Origin: Rhodothermia bacterium
GTDB taxonomy: Bacteria; Bacteroidota; Rhodothermia; Balneolales; Balneolaceae
Length of the DNA: 64,000 bases
NCBI GenBank assembly: GCA_030427885.1
Contig: JAUICM010000004.1
Coordinates: 186,001 to 250,000, forward strand
Direction: 5' to 3'
Shown here: piece by piece, positions 1-8,628 of the stretch
Layout of the letters: each line of letters opens with the position of its first letter
Position numbering within the stretch: the stretch's first letter is position 1
The notes under the pieces: model-generated
Told to the model about the DNA's origin: nothing
What the model saw: only the letters and a program-made list of their open reading frames with translations
The model's database searches: none
Translations under genes and position numbers: made by a program

Positions 1-209
1 GGATCGTCAAGTGGGATGCCCTGATGTTCAATAAGGGCTTCCATCACATATTCCCTTTTAATATTCAGGGAATCAGATATCTCAAATAGCTGCTCATGGG
101 TTTCAGGATCATTACTGAAGGTTCTGGACGGAGAATTATCATAGAATTTCTGAAAAACGGATGCCCGCTTAATGATCTTCCTGATTTCGTCTTCGTTCAA
201 CATGCCCAT
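1..209 (-). CDS. Hypothetical protein, N-terminal part only (runs off the left edge)
   Basis: An open frame reads leftward from an ATG at 209 (or the in-frame ATG at 203, MLNEDEIRKIIKRAS) to the edge without a stop. About 68 residues are visible. They are charged and helical, with an acidic/basic start followed by a segment that looks like a short helical bundle; no catalytic motif or membrane segment is in view. The start lies 12 bases downstream of the hslO stop codon on the same strand, so the two are probably co-transcribed. A GGGA at 217-220 (reverse strand) could serve as a weak ribosome binding site for the 209 start. I do not recognise the family. Similar helical N-termini precede membrane or zinc-ribbon domains in some Bacteroidota proteins, but that is only a guess. 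Confidence 0.6.
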   Translation of the reverse strand, partial: MGMLNEDEIRKIIKRASVFQKFYDNSPSRTFSNDPETHEQLFEISDSLNIKREYVMEALIEHQGIPLDD

Positions 210-221
210 GATCAGATCCCG

Positions 222-1124
222 TTAGTTAAGTTTAGCCTGTGCCTCAGTAATTAGCCTCGAAATGTCCTCTTTCGAAATCTCCTCCTTATTGTTGCAATAG
301 TGGCAAACCACTTCCTGAGATTCCCCTTCCATATCCTTGAGGTCTTCAAAACTAAGCATTGCCAGAGCGTCCATAAAACGGTCCTTGGAGCAACGGCAGA
401 AGAAATCAACCAGTTGGCGTGAAAGCTCCTTCACCCTGATCGGTGAAATGGCCTTTGTCATTATTTCATCAATATACTGGCCGTCTGCAAGCAGTTCATT
501 AATAGGAGGAAAAGAACCGAGGCGTTCCTGAAGCATATCAATTTGTCCGTCAGGCGCACCCGGAAGGCGCTGTAATAACAAGCCACCAGCTTCTGATACT
601 TCGCCACTTTCTGTGATACCCACATCCAGGATAACAGCAGAAGGGATCTGTTCCGACTGAGCCAGGTAATGAGCCACATCAGAATTCACATCTCCAGTGA
701 TAATTTCAATAGTACTTGTTCTGGGTTCCGCCTCATTGTAAAGCGTTTTAGTAAAAGTGAGAATCCCCAATCCGATACCGTCTCCGATTGTTACATTCGG
801 GTTTGAGTAATCCAGCTCGGCAGCGGGATCTCCCACATAGCCCCGGATCTCACCCAAACTGTTAGCTTCGGCAAGAATAGTTTTTACAGGCCCGTCACCA
901 TCCATACGAAGTTGAACCCGCTCTTCCTTTTTCAGCTCTGAGGCCAGTAGCATGGTTGCCGTCATTGCCCGACCCAGAAGTACGGTATTTAGTACAGATA
1001 GCTGATGACGGTCTTTGGCTTCCTTTACAACATCGGTGGTTTTAATAACAGAGATCTTGAAATTTCCATCCTCTGTAATTCCCTTGATCAAGCGGTCTTT
1101 AAATTGAAAATCTTCTTTCTTCAT
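222..1124 (-). CDS. hslO: Hsp33 redox-regulated holdase chaperone
   Basis: This 300-residue protein has the usual Hsp33 length. The N-terminal part holds the family segment LLGRAMTATMLLAS and the glycine-rich GDGPVKTI. The C-terminal redox switch has the zinc-binding pair C243-x-C245 (FFCRCSKDRF) and C274-x2-C277 (VCHYCNNK). In the family, oxidation of these cysteines releases zinc, unfolds the linker and turns the protein into a cytoplasmic holdase for unfolding proteins during oxidative stress. All four cysteines are present, so the switch should work. A partial unknown gene follows 12 bases downstream. A TATCTTTG box lies about 60 bases upstream of the start. Identification is secure. Confidence 0.97.
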   Translation of the reverse strand: MKKEDFQFKDRLIKGITEDGNFKISVIKTTDVVKEAKDRHQLSVLNTVLLGRAMTATMLLASELKKEERVQLRMDGDGPVKTILAEANSLGEIRGYVGDPAAELDYSNPNVTIGDGIGLGILTFTKTLYNEAEPRTSTIEIITGDVNSDVAHYLAQSEQIPSAVILDVGITESGEVSEAGGLLLQRLPGAPDGQIDMLQERLGSFPPINELLADGQYIDEIMTKAISPIRVKELSRQLVDFFCRCSKDRFMDALAMLSFEDLKDMEGESQEVVCHYCNNKEEISKEDISRLITEAQAKLN

Positions 1125-1186
1125 TAATGTAATAGTGGTATAAAATACGTTGAATAATAGTCCTCACATAAGCTGTATGCGCGATC

Positions 1187-1194
1187 CAAAGATA
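1187..1194 (-). promoter_or_regulatory. Putative -7 promoter box of hslO
   Basis: On the minus strand these bases read TATCTTTG, a full match to the Bacteroidetes TANNTTTG -7 element. The -33 position (20 bases upstream) reads TTA rather than TTG. The predicted transcript start near 1180 would give a 5' leader of about 55 bases before hslO. Confidence 0.45.
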
Positions 1195-1256
1195 CGAATT
1201 TTAGAAATGGGATTTAATACTGAACAGAACCAAGCAGTGGTAGATAGCGATTAGTA

Positions 1257-1381
1257 AAAGTCCTCCCCTAAGGGAGGTGAGGTTTTCAACCTGTTGAAAA
1301 ATCGGAGGGTGTTTTAATGAGGATATACTGGGAAAGGGTCCTGCGACCCACCCCTTAATCCCCTCCGTGGGAGGGGAACTT
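1257..1381. repeat. C/G-rich dispersed repeat, copy with both arms
   Basis: The left arm (AGTCCTCCCCTAAGGGAGGT near 1260) and the right arm (CCCACCCCTTAATCCCCTCC near 1347) are imperfect inverted copies of one another, separated by about 70 bases. The same arm type recurs at 1630, 5973, 6213, 6548, 22128, 22378, 22628, 40310 and 45720. No reading frame is conserved among copies. It behaves like a small non-coding mobile or structured repeat. Confidence 0.7.
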
Positions 1382-1394
1382 CTTTATATGTCTG

Positions 1395-1860
1395 TTGTTA
1401 GCTGTCAACTCAGAACATTAGCAAGCAAGGCCTTCAGGCCTGCGAGGGGAGGCCGAAAAGCTGTGTGCTGACTGCGTAAAGGAAATCCAACATCACACAT
1501 TGGTCTTTCGATCATAGAACATTTGAAATGCGAAGGACAGATACTCTCCGTATAACCTTCCGCATTTCTTCCGGTCGTAGTTTTGGAGGCAGAACGTTAG
1601 TGTAACAACCCATCAAGATTGTATTGATAACAAAGTCCTCTCCCCTGAAGTCAGTGGAGAGACAGAGAGGGGGCTTGAAGGAGTGAGATGCGGGGTAAGG
1701 AATGTGTGTCTGGAAAGAGTATGGTAACCCACCCACGTCCGCCGTAAGTTTACTCTGGAGTGCGGGCCTGTATCCCCTCTCAAGAGGGGAACTCTTATAG
1801 TTGAGTTGTTAGCTGTCAACTCGAACATTAGCAAGCAAGACCTTCAGGCCTGCGCGATAT
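1395..1860. repeat. Non-coding repeat cluster between hslO and leucine dehydrogenase
   Basis: The intergenic stretch 1125-1885 holds no credible gene. A direct repeat of about 47 bases (GTTAGCTGTCAACTC...CTTCAGGCCTGCG) occurs at about 1396-1443 and again at about 1809-1854. A second C/G-rich inverted pair occupies 1630-1796. The 33-base segment CCGCATTTCTTCCGGTCGTA... at 1560-1592 recurs at 6462-6493 and 22043-22075. Short open frames here are made of repeat sequence and I do not call them. Confidence 0.7.
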
Positions 1861-1885
1861 GGGAGTTAGAGTTCAGAGAATTAAG

Positions 1886-3031
1886 CTACTTCCTGTCTGT
1901 CATATACATTTCACCAAGGCGACCAGAGAAATGGCTGCGTGATGAGTATACCGATTTGATCCTGGCGACACTGGCAATACGTTCTTCAGCAAGAATATTA
2001 GATGCTTTGTGTGAAGGGATTCCATGCTCTTCGGAATAATCAAGGATATTAAGTGTGGTGTCGTAGATCTTTTGAGTACGGTTCATTGCGTGTTCACGAT
2101 TATAGCCTTCCAATTCACTGGAGATATTGATGATACCACCAGCATTGATCACATAATCCGGAGCGTAGATGATCCCTTTGTCGAGAAGCATCTGGCCGTG
2201 GCGGTCTTCCATATCCAGTACGTTGTTAGCCCCACCTGCTATGATATTACATTTAAACTGATCGATGGTGTCGTCGTTGATCACTCCGCCCAATGCGCAA
2301 GGAGTAAAAATATCCACATCTAATCCATAGATCTCATCCGGAGAAACAACGTCAGCGCCCACTTCTTTAGCAAGCTCATTCGCTTTCTCTGTGTAGATAT
2401 CGGTGATGAACAGTTTTGCACCTTCTTTAGCGGCATATTTTGCAAAATAAGATGCCACGTGTCCGGCGCCCTGCAAGGCGATCTTTTTACCGGCCAGGGA
2501 ATCAGTGCCATAGGCTTTTTTGGCAGCCGCTTTAACACCCATGTATACTCCATATGCAGTAACAGGTGATGGATTCCCGCTTCCGCCCAAAGTTTCAGGA
2601 ATTCCGGTTACATATTTCGTTTCGGAATAGATCCATTCCATATCCTGAACTTCCATTCCAACATCTTCAGCGGTGATATACCGACCACCGAGGCCATCAA
2701 CAAAACGACCAAATGAACGAAATAAAGCTTCATTTTTATCAGTATGCGGGTCTCCGATGATAACCGCCTTACCTCCACCGAGATTAAGACCTGAAATAGC
2801 AGCCTTATATGTCATACCGCGAGAAAGACGAAGTACATCTTTAAGTGCCGCTTCTTCTGTTTTATACATCCACATTCGTGTACCACCCAGTGCAGGGCCC
2901 AGGGTAGTATTATGAATAGCAATGATAGCCCGGAGCCCGGTATCAGGATCGGAACAGATCACAACCTGCTCATGTTCTTTGGATTCCAGTGCGCTGAATA
3001 TTGGAAATTCAGGATCCGGGGTATGAGTCAT
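1886..3031 (-). CDS. ldh: Leucine dehydrogenase (Glu/Leu/Phe/Val dehydrogenase family)
   Basis: NAD-dependent oxidative deamination of branched-chain amino acids to their keto acids is the family role; the protein is cytoplasmic. From the chosen start (MTHTPDPEFP) it has 381 residues, close to the normal size. The N-terminal catalytic domain shows GPALGGTRMW and the glycine-rich LNLGGGKAVIIGDP, which contains the catalytic lysine region. The C-terminal Rossmann domain shows LQGAGHVASYFAK for NAD binding. An upstream in-frame ATG at 3061 would add ten residues (MFDIPSKEKK) that do not look like part of the fold, so 3031 is preferred; 3061 remains possible. Phenylalanine or valine dehydrogenase specificity cannot be excluded from sequence alone. 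Confidence 0.93.
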   Translation of the reverse strand: MTHTPDPEFPIFSALESKEHEQVVICSDPDTGLRAIIAIHNTTLGPALGGTRMWMYKTEEAALKDVLRLSRGMTYKAAISGLNLGGGKAVIIGDPHTDKNEALFRSFGRFVDGLGGRYITAEDVGMEVQDMEWIYSETKYVTGIPETLGGSGNPSPVTAYGVYMGVKAAAKKAYGTDSLAGKKIALQGAGHVASYFAKYAAKEGAKLFITDIYTEKANELAKEVGADVVSPDEIYGLDVDIFTPCALGGVINDDTIDQFKCNIIAGGANNVLDMEDRHGQMLLDKGIIYAPDYVINAGGIINISSELEGYNREHAMNRTQKIYDTTLNILDYSEEHGIPSHKASNILAEERIASVARIKSVYSSRSHFSGRLGEMYMTDRK

Positions 3032-3150
3032 TTTTTTCTCTTTTGATGGGATGTCAAACATGGATAGTAATTAGTTGTGGAAACGCTTCCAAAGCTCTCG
3101 TTTTATCGGACAAATTGCCAGTTAAATGTTGCTGAAAAGCATCAGCGGGC

Positions 3151-3158
3151 CAAATATA
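3151..3158 (-). promoter_or_regulatory. Possible -7 box for leucine dehydrogenase
   Basis: Minus-strand TATATTTG matches TANNTTTG. No TTG is present at the proper -33 spacing, and the leader would be over 100 bases long, so the call is weak. Confidence 0.3.
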
Positions 3159-3269
3159 AGGGTAATTCTGATGTTTTTTAGGGCTTTAACAAATATTTAG
3201 TGCTTCGGTCATATATGCTCCCGCTTATTGTATACGCTAGCTGATCTGTTGGTAGATCGACTTTTAGCT

Positions 3270-3774
3270 GTCACCCTGAGCGCCCGTAAAGTTGAGACGA
3301 CTAATTAGAATTCGCGAAGGGTATCAAATGTAGAATTATTTGTTATGTTTTTCACGAATACCAACCTTCTGTTAAATCTTTCCAACAGGGATTCATTGTT
3401 TCAATAAGAGCTACTTTCTTTGCTCTTCTCCATCCTTTGATTTCTTTCTCTCGTTCTATTGCCCTACCTATATCATCTGTATCTTCATAATATACCAATT
3501 GGTAGAGGTTATACTTCTTAGTGTATCCTGGATAAAGTTTTTTTTTGTGTTCATATATTCTGCGTTCCAAGTCGTTGGTAACACCGACATAAAGCATCTT
3601 TGAATTGTTACTGAGTATGTACACATAATAAGTTTTAGCCATACTTGTAAGACCTTCTATCTCCCAACTCCTTACAGATGATTCTTCGTAACGTAAAATT
3701 TATGCTTAGTACAAGTTTGATACCTTTCGCTATGTATTTCGAGCTTTTGAAAAGCTAAGGGAGCTCAAGGTGAC
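3270..3774. mobile_element. Candidate GIY-YIG element bounded by imperfect inverted repeats
   Basis: The arm at 3270-3329 begins GTCACCCTGAGCGCCC and ends GCGAAGGGTATCAAATG. The arm at 3716-3774, read on the other strand, begins GTCACCTTGAGCTCCC and ends GCGAAAGGTATCAAAC. The two arms of about 59 bases are thus imperfect inverted copies, and a single small GIY-YIG nuclease gene lies between them. The arm sequence belongs to the same style of repeat as the REPIN-like units elsewhere in the window. Whether the 505-base unit moves as a whole is inference. Confidence 0.55.
3352..3642 (-). CDS. Small GIY-YIG nuclease family protein (type 1)
   Basis: This 96-residue protein is a stand-alone GIY-YIG domain of the YhbQ-like group. 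It shows YYVYIL (the GIY equivalent), LYVGVTNDLERRIYEHK (the YIG-equivalent strand with the conserved arginine), and REKEIKGWRRAKKVALIE with the helix bearing the metal-binding glutamate. Relatives are annotated as putative endonucleases; their cellular role is not settled. The gene lies alone between inverted repeat arms, 22 bases from the left arm and 73 bases from the right arm, unlike an ordinary chromosomal gene. It differs clearly in sequence from the second GIY-YIG gene at 39821-40198. Confidence 0.9.
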   Translation of the reverse strand: MAKTYYVYILSNNSKMLYVGVTNDLERRIYEHKKKLYPGYTKKYNLYQLVYYEDTDDIGRAIEREKEIKGWRRAKKVALIETMNPCWKDLTEGWYS

Positions 3775-3984
3775 AGCCTGGGGTTATAGATGAACTTACT
3801 ATTTGTTTGTACAAAGCTGATCCGCCAACCGGCGGAGAAGGAAAATACCCTCACACTAATAATGAAATTGTGATGCATTATTGTATTTTAAAGGCAATGA
3901 AAAAAGTGCAATGCACTTGGCGTTACGGTTTGGCCGCCGGACAGCCTTTTATGTATAAAAGTAAAAATAAAGGTAAAGTAAATC
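3643..3984. other. Intergenic region upstream of recJ
   Basis: This stretch holds the right arm of the GIY-YIG element (3716-3774). Before recJ there is a perfect 7-base palindrome with one central base, AAGTGCA-A-TGCACTT, at 3905-3919. I see no clear TANNTTTG promoter and no credible gene; a 100-codon plus-strand frame at 3807 overlaps the recJ start and lacks domain features. Confidence 0.5.
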
Positions 3985-5688
3985 ATGTCATTCCGCTGGG
4001 TGTATGCGCAGCCGGAGCAGGAGGAGCGCGTGCCCGCACTAGAGCAGGCACTCGGTGTTCCGGAGAACGTAGCTCGATTGTTGGCTATCCGTGGCATAGA
4101 AAATTATGATGATGCAAAAACTTTTTTCAGACCTACTATAGATCTACTTCATGATCCGTTCCTGATGAAGGATATGGATCTGGGTGCAGAAAGGCTGGCA
4201 CTAGCTATCCGTAAAAGCGAAAAAGTTCTTGTCTACGGTGATTACGACGTAGATGGAACCACTGCGACCGCCTGTTTATATACGTTTCTGAAAGAATTTG
4301 GCGTAGATGCAGATTATTATATCCCGCATCGCTTCAAAGAAGGGTATGGTATTAACCCGGAAGGGATACAGTACGCCCGTGAGATAAAAGCCGATCTGAT
4401 CGTATCGGTAGACTGCGGTATCACTGCTATTCAGGAAGCCAAAGAGATCAAAGAAGCGGGAATTGATCTTATCATTTGCGACCACCATACCGTAGGCGAT
4501 ACCATACCTGAGGCCCATGCCGTTCTGGATCCAAAAAGACCGGACTGTAATTATCCCTTCGATGGACTATCAGGAGCCGGTGTTGGATTTAAACTGATCC
4601 AGGGAACCCTGAAAAAGCTTGGACTTCAGGATTCGGTGGCATTTAAGTTTTTGGATCTGGTTGCCATCTCGATAGCTTCAGATATAGTACCCATCATTGA
4701 TGAGAACCGGATATTGATGAAGGCCGGGCTTCAGATGCTTCAATCTACCCCAAGAGTTGGTATTAAGGCCCTGATGGAAATTATTAAAATGCCTGTGACA
4801 GAGATAACCACCTCTAAGATCGTATTCTCGATCGGTCCCCGTATTAATGCTGCCGGGAGGATGGGCGATGCCACAGCCGCTGTTAAGCTGATGATCTCAG
4901 AGTCGGAAGCCGAAGCGAAGGCGTTGGCGTATGAGCTGGAAGGCATCAACATCAAACGGCGCGATAAAGATTCAAAGACCATGGACGAGGCCCTTGCCCA
5001 GATCGATGAGGAGCTGGATGTGGATGAGATCTCTTCATTAGTACTCTATAAACCAGACTGGCACTTAGGGGTGATCGGAATTGTAGCGTCACGGCTGGTA
5101 GACATGTTTCACCGTCCGGCCATCATGCTAAGTAATGTGGATGGCAAGATCAAAGGATCGGGGCGCAGTATCAAAGGCTTCAATATTTATAATGCCATGA
5201 AGCAGTGTGAAGATATTCTTGAGCAGTTTGGTGGGCACGAGTTTGCAGCCGGACTCACACTCGAGGAAAAGAACCTGGCCGAATTTCGAAGACGGATAAA
5301 CCAGATCGCCTACCAGGGATTGTCAGGTAATAAATTTGAGCCCGAGTTAATGATAGACCTGAAACTGGATTTCAAAGAAGTGGACATGCGCTTCTGGAAG
5401 CTACTGGCCCAGTTCAAGCCATACGGACCGTCAAACCTGAGGCCGGTGTTTGTAACAGAGAAGGTTGAAGCCGTTGGGGTGCCAACCGTGGTCGGAAACG
5501 GTCACCTGAAGATGAAAGTGAAGCAGGGCGACAGTGGAGTCTTTGATGTGATCGGGTTCAATATGCACGAGTATCTGCCGGAAGTGAGGAATGGCAATAA
5601 GTTCGATATCGCCTATGTACTGGAAGAAAATTTCTGGAACGGAAGGCGTACCCTTCAGATCAGGCTCAAGGATATCCACCTTTCCTGA
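3985..5688 (+). CDS. recJ: Single-stranded-DNA-specific exonuclease RecJ
   Basis: RecJ degrades single-stranded DNA 5' to 3' in recombination and repair. The 567-residue length is normal. The DHH phosphoesterase core shows GDYDVDG at residues 85-91, SVDCGI near 141-146 and the DHH signature CDHHT at 165-169. The DHHA1 domain carries SIGPRINAAGRMG and the C-terminal glycine motif GRSIKGFNIYNA...FGGHEFAAGL. The C-terminal OB-like RecJ domain follows to the end. The start MSFRWVYAQP matches typical family N-termini. The gene stands alone, with tRNA-Phe 66 bases downstream. Confidence 0.97.
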   Translation: MSFRWVYAQPEQEERVPALEQALGVPENVARLLAIRGIENYDDAKTFFRPTIDLLHDPFLMKDMDLGAERLALAIRKSEKVLVYGDYDVDGTTATACLYTFLKEFGVDADYYIPHRFKEGYGINPEGIQYAREIKADLIVSVDCGITAIQEAKEIKEAGIDLIICDHHTVGDTIPEAHAVLDPKRPDCNYPFDGLSGAGVGFKLIQGTLKKLGLQDSVAFKFLDLVAISIASDIVPIIDENRILMKAGLQMLQSTPRVGIKALMEIIKMPVTEITTSKIVFSIGPRINAAGRMGDATAAVKLMISESEAEAKALAYELEGINIKRRDKDSKTMDEALAQIDEELDVDEISSLVLYKPDWHLGVIGIVASRLVDMFHRPAIMLSNVDGKIKGSGRSIKGFNIYNAMKQCEDILEQFGGHEFAAGLTLEEKNLAEFRRRINQIAYQGLSGNKFEPELMIDLKLDFKEVDMRFWKLLAQFKPYGPSNLRPVFVTEKVEAVGVPTVVGNGHLKMKVKQGDSGVFDVIGFNMHEYLPEVRNGNKFDIAYVLEENFWNGRRTLQIRLKDIHLS

Positions 5689-5707
5689 ATTTTATAGACA
5701 AAAGTTA

Positions 5708-5738
5708 TTGTATCTGGATTGCAAAGCTTTTATCTTTG
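5708..5738 (+). promoter_or_regulatory. Promoter of tRNA-Phe (Bacteroidetes type)
   Basis: TTG at 5708-5710, a 20-base spacer, then TATCTTTG at 5731-5738, a full TANNTTTG -7 box. Transcription should begin near 5745, ten bases before the mature tRNA. This is among the best evidence for a Bacteroidota-type primary sigma factor in the host. Confidence 0.75.
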
Positions 5739-5754
5739 CTGCTCTCCAAAAAAC

Positions 5755-5827
<73 letters not shown>

Positions 5828-5833
5828 CTTTTC

Positions 5834-5868
5834 AACCCTGAATTGTTTTTACAGTTCGGGGTTTTTTT
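5834..5868 (+). terminator. Rho-independent terminator of tRNA-Phe
   Basis: The stem pairs 5834-5846 with 5851-5863 (13 pairs, including T-G wobbles) around a TTTT loop, and the T-run reaches 5868. It lies directly downstream of the tRNA. Confidence 0.85.
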
Positions 5869-5911
5869 ATGCCTTTCAATCTTGTTCATGAAAACAAACT
5901 CTACAAAAGAA

Positions 5912-6800
5912 TCCTCCTGAAGCTTACCCATCGCTTCCTACTCCTCTATTTCTGGTACCGGATTATGTTTAGGAGTCCCCTCCCCTGAAGTCAGGGGAGG
6001 GGTCTCAACAGGGTGAAGTGTTAAAATAGGAGTCAGGTAACACACCCCTAAATCCCCTCTCCAGAGGGGACTTGGAGTTTAGTCACTCAGAGCGAAGCGA
6101 AGAGCCTGCACAAAGTTATTGCTGGCCAGGTTGTTGTGCAGATCCGTCACCCCTCGGCAAGCCCGGGGTTCTGGATGACTGGAATTAGAGAGCCAGGTAT
6201 GAATGTTATTATTAAGTCCCCTCCCCTGAAGTCAGGGGAGAGACAGAGAGGGGTCTTTCAAGGGCTGGGAGATATAATTATTGGTACCAAACTCCACCAA
6301 AGGTTCATGCCCATATTTATGGTACTTTTGAGCGACTCCCGATCTGCATCGGGACAGGCGCCAGTACCCCAAAGTCGCCGTAAGAAATGAAGATGTTGTT
6401 CTTTTGAGGCGCTGTTCTTCGTTCATTGACTGGATACTTTCGGACTTTCATTACGACCATACCGCATTTCTTCCGGTCGTAGTTTTGGAGGTAGATCCAA
6501 AGAATTTTCAACCCCACCAAAGATCAGTAAAAGCGTAAGCTTGATAACGAAGTCCCCTCCCCTGAATACAGGGGAGGTACAGGGTGGGGTCTTTCAAAGG
6601 CTGGGAGATATACTTATTGGTACCAAATTCCACCAAAGAGTCATTCTGAGTGGCAACGAAGAACCTTATCGGCGGAATGAATGCAACTCTTAACAAGGCT
6701 TTTTCCTCCTGAAGCTTACCTATCGCTTCGTACTCTTCTATTTCTGGTGCCGGATTATATTTAGGAGTCCCCTCCCCAGACACTGGTGAGGGATTTTAAC
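5912..6800. repeat. Left repeat cluster flanking the lectin/defence segment
   Basis: The 5870-6909 stretch has no gene but is packed with repeats. A segment of about 70 bases beginning CCTCCTGAAGCTTACC at 5912-5985 recurs at 6714-6775. C/G-rich units lie at 5973-6077, 6213-6260, 6548-6594 and 6765-6790. A REPIN-like unit lies at 6082-6179. A long unit at 6251-6493 (GGGTCTTTCAAGGGCTGGGA... to ...TTTTGGAGGTAG) recurs at about 21704-22075, and its first part is repeated at 6585-6690. Short open frames here follow the repeats and are not called. Confidence 0.8.
6082..6179. repeat. REPIN-like inverted-repeat unit, 98 bp
   Basis: It begins GTCACTCAGAGCGAAGCGAA and ends CCCGGGGTTCTGGATGAC. The two ends are imperfect inverted copies (GTCAxxCAGA..., with CTGCAC/GTGCAG internal arms), so the unit folds into a long hairpin. 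Near-identical 98-base copies lie at 22246-22343 and 22496-22593. Confidence 0.75.
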
Positions 6801-6909
6801 AAGATCCGGTTAACATACCAGAAGTATCAGCAACCATAATTTGAACTGAGCATACTTTTTCACAAATTATCCGCGCAATTGAAATAAGGCATACACAAAC
6901 GGGGTAAAG

Positions 6910-8628
6910 ATGATCGGGAAAGAAATTAAGGGTTCCTGGATAACCAGAATTTTCGGGGTTTTTATAGGACTAATGCTTTTACTGCCGGGCTCAACGGCAG
7001 CACAGGATCCGGTAAGTGAGGATGTGACTTACTATCTGCAGGTAATGAATTCGGGTAATCTGATCGAGATCCCGGGTTATTCAAGAGACAACGGTGTTCA
7101 GGTTGTACTTAATTCCAGACATGGCGGTGCCAGCCAGATGTTCCGGTTTAAGAAGACATCCAATCCGGGATACTATACCATCATGAATGCATACAGTAAA
7201 AAAGTACTGGATATCCCGGGAGCTTCCACACAGGACGGGGTGGGGGTGATCCAGTTTGAAGAGCGCGGTGGAAATAACCAGCAGTTTAAGCTGGTGCATG
7301 CTGCCGGTGCCGGAGATGACAAATATTACTACATCATCAACCTGAACAGCGGGAAGGCCCTGCAGGCAGATCCGGGCAACAGCAACGGGTTGGCATTGCG
7401 TCAGCAGTCGAATCAGGGTATTCAGAACCAGATGTTCAAATTGATCCCGAATTTACCACCTCCGGCTCCAAAGCCACAAAAAGTGGTGCTGAATACACCG
7501 GTCACAGGACAGGTGATGGATCACGGAACGGGTGTAGTATGGAATTTTGACTGGGCGGATGTGCCCGGCGCCTACCGATATCAGATCCTGATCGAACACT
7601 CCAACAAAAGCGACCGGCTTCTGAACACCTATGTGGACGGAGCTTCGGAATACAGCTACACCTTTAAAAGAGATATTGCTGAAAACCTGACCCGGGAACC
7701 CTGGGGATGGTGGGTGCGCGCCCAGGTTGGTTCAGAATGGGGAGCATGGAGTGATCCGCATACTATTTTCCTGAAACAGAAGCAGAATGTATCTCCGGCT
7801 CCGCCACCACCGCCAACCCCGACACCGGTTCCACAACCAGCTCTCGTGCCCACGCCACAGCTTATATCTCCACAGAGCAACACTTCTTTGTTAAACGGGG
7901 CTGATGGGGGATTGAACTGGACGTTCCAGTGGCGCGGAGTTCCAGGGGCAAACCGGTACGAGATCAAAGTGGGATATCAGGAAACGGGGGTGCATTTCGA
8001 TGAATTCGTGGATGGGAACAGGACCAGCTATACCTACAAATATGATGGCTTCATAAAAGAAGACTTTTTGCGTGACTGGTACTGGGAAGTGCGTGCGGAG
8101 GTGAACGGAAGGTGGAGTGAGTGGAGTCCGCGTAACAGATTCAATGTTCACAGCCAGAATTACAAACCAGAACCCATCAACAATTTCGGAACGGGATATT
8201 TCCGGATCATGGGAGGTTTCATCAATGCCTATCTGGGAAAAGAGGAGACGGTGTACTCCACCAGTCGCGAAGTGATGTACGGGCCAACGGTGCTGGCGGT
8301 ACAGCATGAAGACGACCAGTTTCTGGAGTTTGTGCTGGAAGGGCAGTCGGCCACCGAAGAAAAGTATCTGATCAAGGCATACATGAGAGACTACAACAAC
8401 CGCCGGGAAGAACTGGGTTATCTGGATTACAGTCTGGAGTTCAGGGGAGGACCAGACCAGACATGGATCATACGTCAGCATCCGAGAGGGTATTTTCAGA
8501 TCATGACGCAGGACGGCAGAATGGCTCTTGAAATAAAAGACGCCGAACGTGCCGGAGATAAACTTCATATGAAACTCGAGCCAACCTCAGGAGCCCAGCG
8601 CCAGTCGTTCCGGATCAACAGGAATTAG
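6910..8628 (+). CDS. Secreted protein with two ricin-type beta-trefoil regions
   Basis: This 572-residue protein has a signal peptide (hydrophobic stretch at about 12-30, cleavage near STAAQD). Residues about 38-178 form a ricin-B-like beta-trefoil with repeated strands ending in xQxF/W (QMFRFK, QQFKLV, QMFKLI), typical carbohydrate-binding repeats. Proline-rich linkers at about 180-190 and 295-318 separate two similar Ig/Fn3-like modules containing NFDWADVPGAYRYQI and TFQWRGVPGANRYEI, which look like an internal duplication. The last 150 residues hold a further trefoil-like region (YFRIMGG, YFQIMTQ, QSFRINRN). No catalytic domain is visible, so a binding or adhesion role on the cell surface is likely. 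It lies between a repeat cluster and the defence operon. Confidence 0.75.
   Translation: MIGKEIKGSWITRIFGVFIGLMLLLPGSTAAQDPVSEDVTYYLQVMNSGNLIEIPGYSRDNGVQVVLNSRHGGASQMFRFKKTSNPGYYTIMNAYSKKVLDIPGASTQDGVGVIQFEERGGNNQQFKLVHAAGAGDDKYYYIINLNSGKALQADPGNSNGLALRQQSNQGIQNQMFKLIPNLPPPAPKPQKVVLNTPVTGQVMDHGTGVVWNFDWADVPGAYRYQILIEHSNKSDRLLNTYVDGASEYSYTFKRDIAENLTREPWGWWVRAQVGSEWGAWSDPHTIFLKQKQNVSPAPPPPPTPTPVPQPALVPTPQLISPQSNTSLLNGADGGLNWTFQWRGVPGANRYEIKVGYQETGVHFDEFVDGNRTSYTYKYDGFIKEDFLRDWYWEVRAEVNGRWSEWSPRNRFNVHSQNYKPEPINNFGTGYFRIMGGFINAYLGKEETVYSTSREVMYGPTVLAVQHEDDQFLEFVLEGQSATEEKYLIKAYMRDYNNRREELGYLDYSLEFRGGPDQTWIIRQHPRGYFQIMTQDGRMALEIKDAERAGDKLHMKLEPTSGAQRQSFRINRN

Noticed and set aside
1512-1834. Two overlapping minus-strand frames of about 73 codons between hslO and leucine dehydrogenase
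   Set aside because: Both fall in repeat DNA shared with other intergenic regions and show no domain.
3807-4109. 100-codon plus-strand frame overlapping the start of recJ
   Set aside because: It overlaps the conserved recJ N-terminus in another frame and begins in repeat-derived sequence.
6508-6783. 91-codon minus-strand frame containing EIEEYEAIGKLQEEKA
   Set aside because: It is built from three repeat types, and the sister copy at 5912-5985 has an in-frame stop, so it is probably not a gene.
7891-8568. 225-codon frame antisense to the lectin gene
   Set aside because: Shadow of a G+C-balanced coding gene; the plus-strand protein has clear signal peptide and repeats.
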